Positions 12,955 through 15,507 of a DNA stretch of 15,507 nt are shown one piece after another. Position numbers and translations under genes: made by a program. A model generated the notes under the pieces. It was not told the origin of the DNA and did not search any database. It saw nothing but the letters and a program-made list of their open reading frames with translations. Each line of letters begins with the position of its first letter. Position 1 is the first letter of the stretch. The stretch is from Flammeovirgaceae bacterium UBA5008. GTDB lineage: Bacteria > Bacteroidota > Bacteroidia > Cytophagales > Cyclobacteriaceae. The stretch is from assembly GCA_002398365.1 (NCBI GenBank), contig DGYK01000055.1, forward strand, positions 1,859 through 17,365, written 5' to 3'.

Positions 12955-13590
12955 ATGAAAGAGCTTGCGGTGAAAGTATGCGGGATGCGGGAACCTGAAA
13001 ACATTCGGGCGGTAGCTCAATTGCCGGTGGATTTTTTGGGATTTATTTTTTATGCGCAATCACCACGTTTTGTAGGTGATCACTTTGTGATGCCAGCCAA
13101 CTTGCCGGATGCAGTTAGGAAGGTAGGTGTGTTTGTGAATGAGCGTACCGAAATCATTTTGAGCCGTGTGCAACAATATGACTTAGACTTTGTTCAGTTA
13201 CATGGGAATGAATCAGCAGCGCAGTGTGAAGAATTATTTCGTTTGCATGTTCCGGTGATTAAAGCATTTTCAGTCGATGACAAATTTGATTTTTCAACGA
13301 CAGTTCCATACGAGCCTTTTGTCAATTATTTTTTATTTGACACGAAAGGAAAAAACTACGGGGGCAATGGTGTCACTTTTAACTGGAATGTGTTACGCAA
13401 GTATCAGCAGCGGGTTCCTTTCTTTTTAAGTGGTGGCTTAAACGAGTCGAATGTGGCCGAGATTTCTCAATTGAAAGATTTGAACTTGTTCGCCATTGAC
13501 TTAAATAGTGGTGTGGAAGTGGAGCCGGGAAAGAAGAGGATTGATAAAATTGCAGCAGTGATTTCTAAAATAAATAGTATCATTAAATAG
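12955..13590 (+). CDS. trpF: Phosphoribosylanthranilate isomerase
   Basis: A 211-residue TIM barrel performing the Amadori rearrangement of phosphoribosylanthranilate to CdRP. The start MKELAVKVCGMREPENI holds the catalytic Cys9. FLGFIFYAQSPRFV, DFVQLHGNES, the general-acid Asp129 in FLFDTKGKNYGG, PFFLSGGLNESNV and AIDLNSGVEVEPGKKRIDKI match the family. ATG 12955 is chosen because the frame's earlier opening at 12907 lies inside trpC and would add a non-family extension. It begins 7 bases after the trpC stop and ends 10 bases before trpB. Confidence 0.95.
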   Translation: MKELAVKVCGMREPENIRAVAQLPVDFLGFIFYAQSPRFVGDHFVMPANLPDAVRKVGVFVNERTEIILSRVQQYDLDFVQLHGNESAAQCEELFRLHVPVIKAFSVDDKFDFSTTVPYEPFVNYFLFDTKGKNYGGNGVTFNWNVLRKYQQRVPFFLSGGLNESNVAEISQLKDLNLFAIDLNSGVEVEPGKKRIDKIAAVISKINSIIK

Positions 13591-13600
13591 TAACGCACGA

Positions 13601-14782
13601 ATGAAATACCAAGTAAACGAGAAAGGCTTTTACGGACAGTTTGGTGGTGCCTACATTCCGGAAATGCTTTATCCCAATATTGAAGAGCTACGCCTTCAGT
13701 ATCTGCAAATCATTAATGAGCCGTCATTTCAAACCGAGTTTGATCAGTTGTTGAAGGATTATGTTGGTCGACCAACGCCTTTGTTTTTTGCCAAGCGGTT
13801 ATCGGAGAAATATAAAGCTAAAATCTATTTGAAGCGCGAAGACTTATGCCATACTGGAGCGCATAAAATCAATAATACCATTGGGCAAATACTGGTCGCG
13901 AAAAAGCTCGGCAAACAAAAAATCATTGCAGAAACGGGAGCAGGGCAACATGGCGTAGCTACCGCTACGGTGTGCGCACTGATGGGCATGGAGTGCATTG
14001 TTTATATGGGGCAACTCGACATTGAGCGCCAACGACCCAACGTAGAGCGTATGCGCATTTTAGGTGCGAAGGTAGTGCCTGCTACCAGTGGCAACATGAC
14101 CTTGAAAGATGCAACTAATGAAGCCATGCGCCATTGGATCAATCATCCAACCGATACACACTACATCATTGGTTCGGTGGTGGGGCCGCATCCCTATCCG
14201 GATATGGTCGCACGGTTTCAGTCAGTGATTAGCGAAGAAATCAAGAGCCAATTGATTCATGAACTGGGTAATCCTTTCCCGGATTATGTGATTGCATGTG
14301 TTGGTGGTGGCAGTAATGCAGCAGGAGCATTTTATCATTTCTTGAATGATGAGCATGTAAATTTAGTAGCAGTAGAAGCAGCCGGTAAAGGAGTTGATTC
14401 AGGCGAGTCTGCAGCGACAACTGCGTTAGGTAAAGTGGGTATTTTGCATGGTAGTAAATCGTTGTTAATGCAAACACCCGATGGGCAGGTGATTGAACCC
14501 TATTCTATTTCTGCCGGTTTGGATTATCCCGGCATTGGTCCATTGCATGCACACTTGTTTGAAACTGGACGCGTTCAATTTCTTTCGGCAACAGATGACG
14601 AAGCCATGAATGCTGGTATTGAGTTGAGCAGGATGGAAGGTATTATTCCTGCGATCGAAAGTGCACATGCTTTAGCAGCACTTTCACAATTGTCGTTGAG
14701 TGAAGACGATGTGGTGGTGATTAACCTCTCCGGACGTGGAGATAAAGATTTGGAGACTTATATCCGCTGGGGAAAATATTGA
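13601..14782 (+). CDS. trpB: Tryptophan synthase beta chain
   Basis: A 393-residue PLP enzyme condensing indole with L-serine to give L-tryptophan. The N-terminal FYGQFGGAYIPEMLYP is diagnostic. The PLP lysine is Lys89 in LKREDLCHTGAHKINNTIGQ. The catalytic Glu111 is in ETGAGQHGVATATVCALMGM. The phosphate-binding loop is CVGGGSNAAGAF, and the C-terminal part contains VVINLSGRGDKDLETY. Length and motifs indicate the TrpB1 type that pairs with TrpA, encoded next after 25 bases. The loop reads DLCHTGAH where many homologues have DLNHTGAH. Confidence 0.97.
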   Translation: MKYQVNEKGFYGQFGGAYIPEMLYPNIEELRLQYLQIINEPSFQTEFDQLLKDYVGRPTPLFFAKRLSEKYKAKIYLKREDLCHTGAHKINNTIGQILVAKKLGKQKIIAETGAGQHGVATATVCALMGMECIVYMGQLDIERQRPNVERMRILGAKVVPATSGNMTLKDATNEAMRHWINHPTDTHYIIGSVVGPHPYPDMVARFQSVISEEIKSQLIHELGNPFPDYVIACVGGGSNAAGAFYHFLNDEHVNLVAVEAAGKGVDSGESAATTALGKVGILHGSKSLLMQTPDGQVIEPYSISAGLDYPGIGPLHAHLFETGRVQFLSATDDEAMNAGIELSRMEGIIPAIESAHALAALSQLSLSEDDVVVINLSGRGDKDLETYIRWGKY

Positions 14783-14807
14783 GTTTGTTATGTGTTAATT
14801 ATTTAAA

Positions 14808-15507
14808 ATGAAGAATCGCGTTATTTCATTGTTTGAGAAAAAGAATAAAAATATCCTTTCGGTTTTTTATACAGCCGGGTTTCCTGCATTAAATGCCACA
14901 AAAGAAATTGCAGAATCATTGCAAGAGAGTGGTGTTGATATGATTGAGTTAGGGATTCCGTTTTCTGATCCGGTAGCCGATGGCCCTACCATTCAGGCAA
15001 GTAACAAAATTGCTTTGGACAATGGCATGACTGTGCCTTTGTTACTGGAGCAACTCAAAGAAATTCGTAAGACTGTTTCGATTCCAATTTTATTGATGGG
15101 TTATCTCAATCCGGTGTTGCAATATGGTATCGAACGTTTTGTGAAAGATGCAGCCGCTGCCGGAGCCGATGGTTTTATCTTACCCGATTTGCCCTTGGAT
15201 GAATATTTAGATTCATGGCAATCGCAGGTGGAGCGAAATGGTTTGGTAACTACGTTTTTGATTTCACCTACAACCTCGGAAGAACGCATTCGCAAAGTAG
15301 ATGCGGCTACGAAAGGATTTATTTATGCAGTTTCTTCCAGCAGTACTACGGGTACACGCGCAGGCTTTGACGAAGAGCAAGTGGCCTATTTCAAGCGATT
15401 GCAATCCTTGAATTTATCAAACCCCTATTTGATTGGCTTTGGTGTTTCCAATCGCGAAACGTATCAAACAGTTTGTGAATACGGCCATGGTGCGATTATT
15501 GGCAGCG
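14808..15507 (+). CDS. trpA: Tryptophan synthase alpha chain, 3' truncated by window end
   Basis: The frame opens at ATG 14808 and is unbroken to the last base, giving 233 residues of an expected 255-270. It starts MKNRVISLFEKKNKNILSVF and has YTAGFPALNAT, the catalytic Glu47 and Asp58 in IELGIPFSDPVADGPTIQ, and PILLMGYLNP. FILPDLPLDEY, TTFLISPTT, FIYAVSSSSTTGTR and PYLIGFGVSNRETY follow, the phosphate-binding and barrel motifs of TrpA. It cleaves indole-3-glycerol phosphate and channels indole to TrpB. It is the seventh and probably last gene of the operon, 25 bases after trpB. Confidence 0.97.
   Translation, partial: MKNRVISLFEKKNKNILSVFYTAGFPALNATKEIAESLQESGVDMIELGIPFSDPVADGPTIQASNKIALDNGMTVPLLLEQLKEIRKTVSIPILLMGYLNPVLQYGIERFVKDAAAAGADGFILPDLPLDEYLDSWQSQVERNGLVTTFLISPTTSEERIRKVDAATKGFIYAVSSSSTTGTRAGFDEEQVAYFKRLQSLNLSNPYLIGFGVSNRETYQTVCEYGHGAIIGS

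Noticed and set aside
13844..14668. Several 60-80 codon minus-strand ORFs across trpB
   Set aside because: They are shadows of a strongly conserved gene, with no family resemblance, promoter or initiation context.
1..15507. Mobile elements, CRISPR arrays, phage genes or tRNAs
   Set aside because: I looked for transposase or integrase motifs, regular repeats with spacers, and tRNA cloverleaf/GTTCRA patterns and found none that could be supported.

Overview
The window reads as chromosomal DNA of a Bacteroidota bacterium, most likely Cytophagales-like; the phylum is well supported, the order is a guess. The evidence is a gliding/type IX secretion (T9SS) C-terminal domain protein followed by a PorP/SprF-family gene, Bacteroidota-style promoter elements (TAnnTTTG at -7, TTTG near -33) in front of several genes, few Shine-Dalgarno sequences, moderate GC, and a THX-type small ribosomal protein. 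I see no phage, transposon, CRISPR or tRNA.

Layout. Bases 1-2853 hold the 3' part of a large repetitive surface protein with a CHU_C-type sorting domain, a hairpin, and a PorP/SprF outer-membrane partner. Bases 2890-5157 hold a CCA-adding tRNA nucleotidyltransferase (non-ATG start) followed at 14 bases by an exported TPR protein. Bases 5228-6341 hold an ECF sigma factor and a one-TM protein that is probably its anti-sigma factor. On the minus strand, read right to left, come a 78-residue unknown protein (8187-7951), the SRP RNA gene ffs with its own promoter (7932-7841), a small transaldolase (7722-7066) and FtsE (7045-6338). A GNAT acetyltransferase starts at 8188, with its ATG abutting the ATG of the unknown protein on the other strand.

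Bases 8827-15507 are the main attraction. A 62-residue THX-like ribosomal protein gene is followed, with a one-base stop/start overlap, by an unlisted 24-codon leader ORF (9015-9089) containing three consecutive Trp codons. Next come an AT-rich linker, a strong intrinsic terminator (9112-9145) and the complete-order trp operon trpE-G-D-C-F-B-A, with trpA cut by the window end. The leader, a candidate antiterminator pairing and the terminator together look like a ribosome-mediated tryptophan attenuator. No promoter is recognisable between thx and the leader, so the attenuator may also act as the thx terminator, placing a ribosomal protein gene and Trp biosynthesis on one transcript.

The seven trp genes encode every enzyme from chorismate to L-tryptophan, with intergenic gaps of 1-25 bases, consistent with one polycistronic unit controlled at the leader. 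There is no gene-free stretch longer than 300 bases; the longest gaps (7723-7840, 8722-8826, 9016-9166) are described in the entries.
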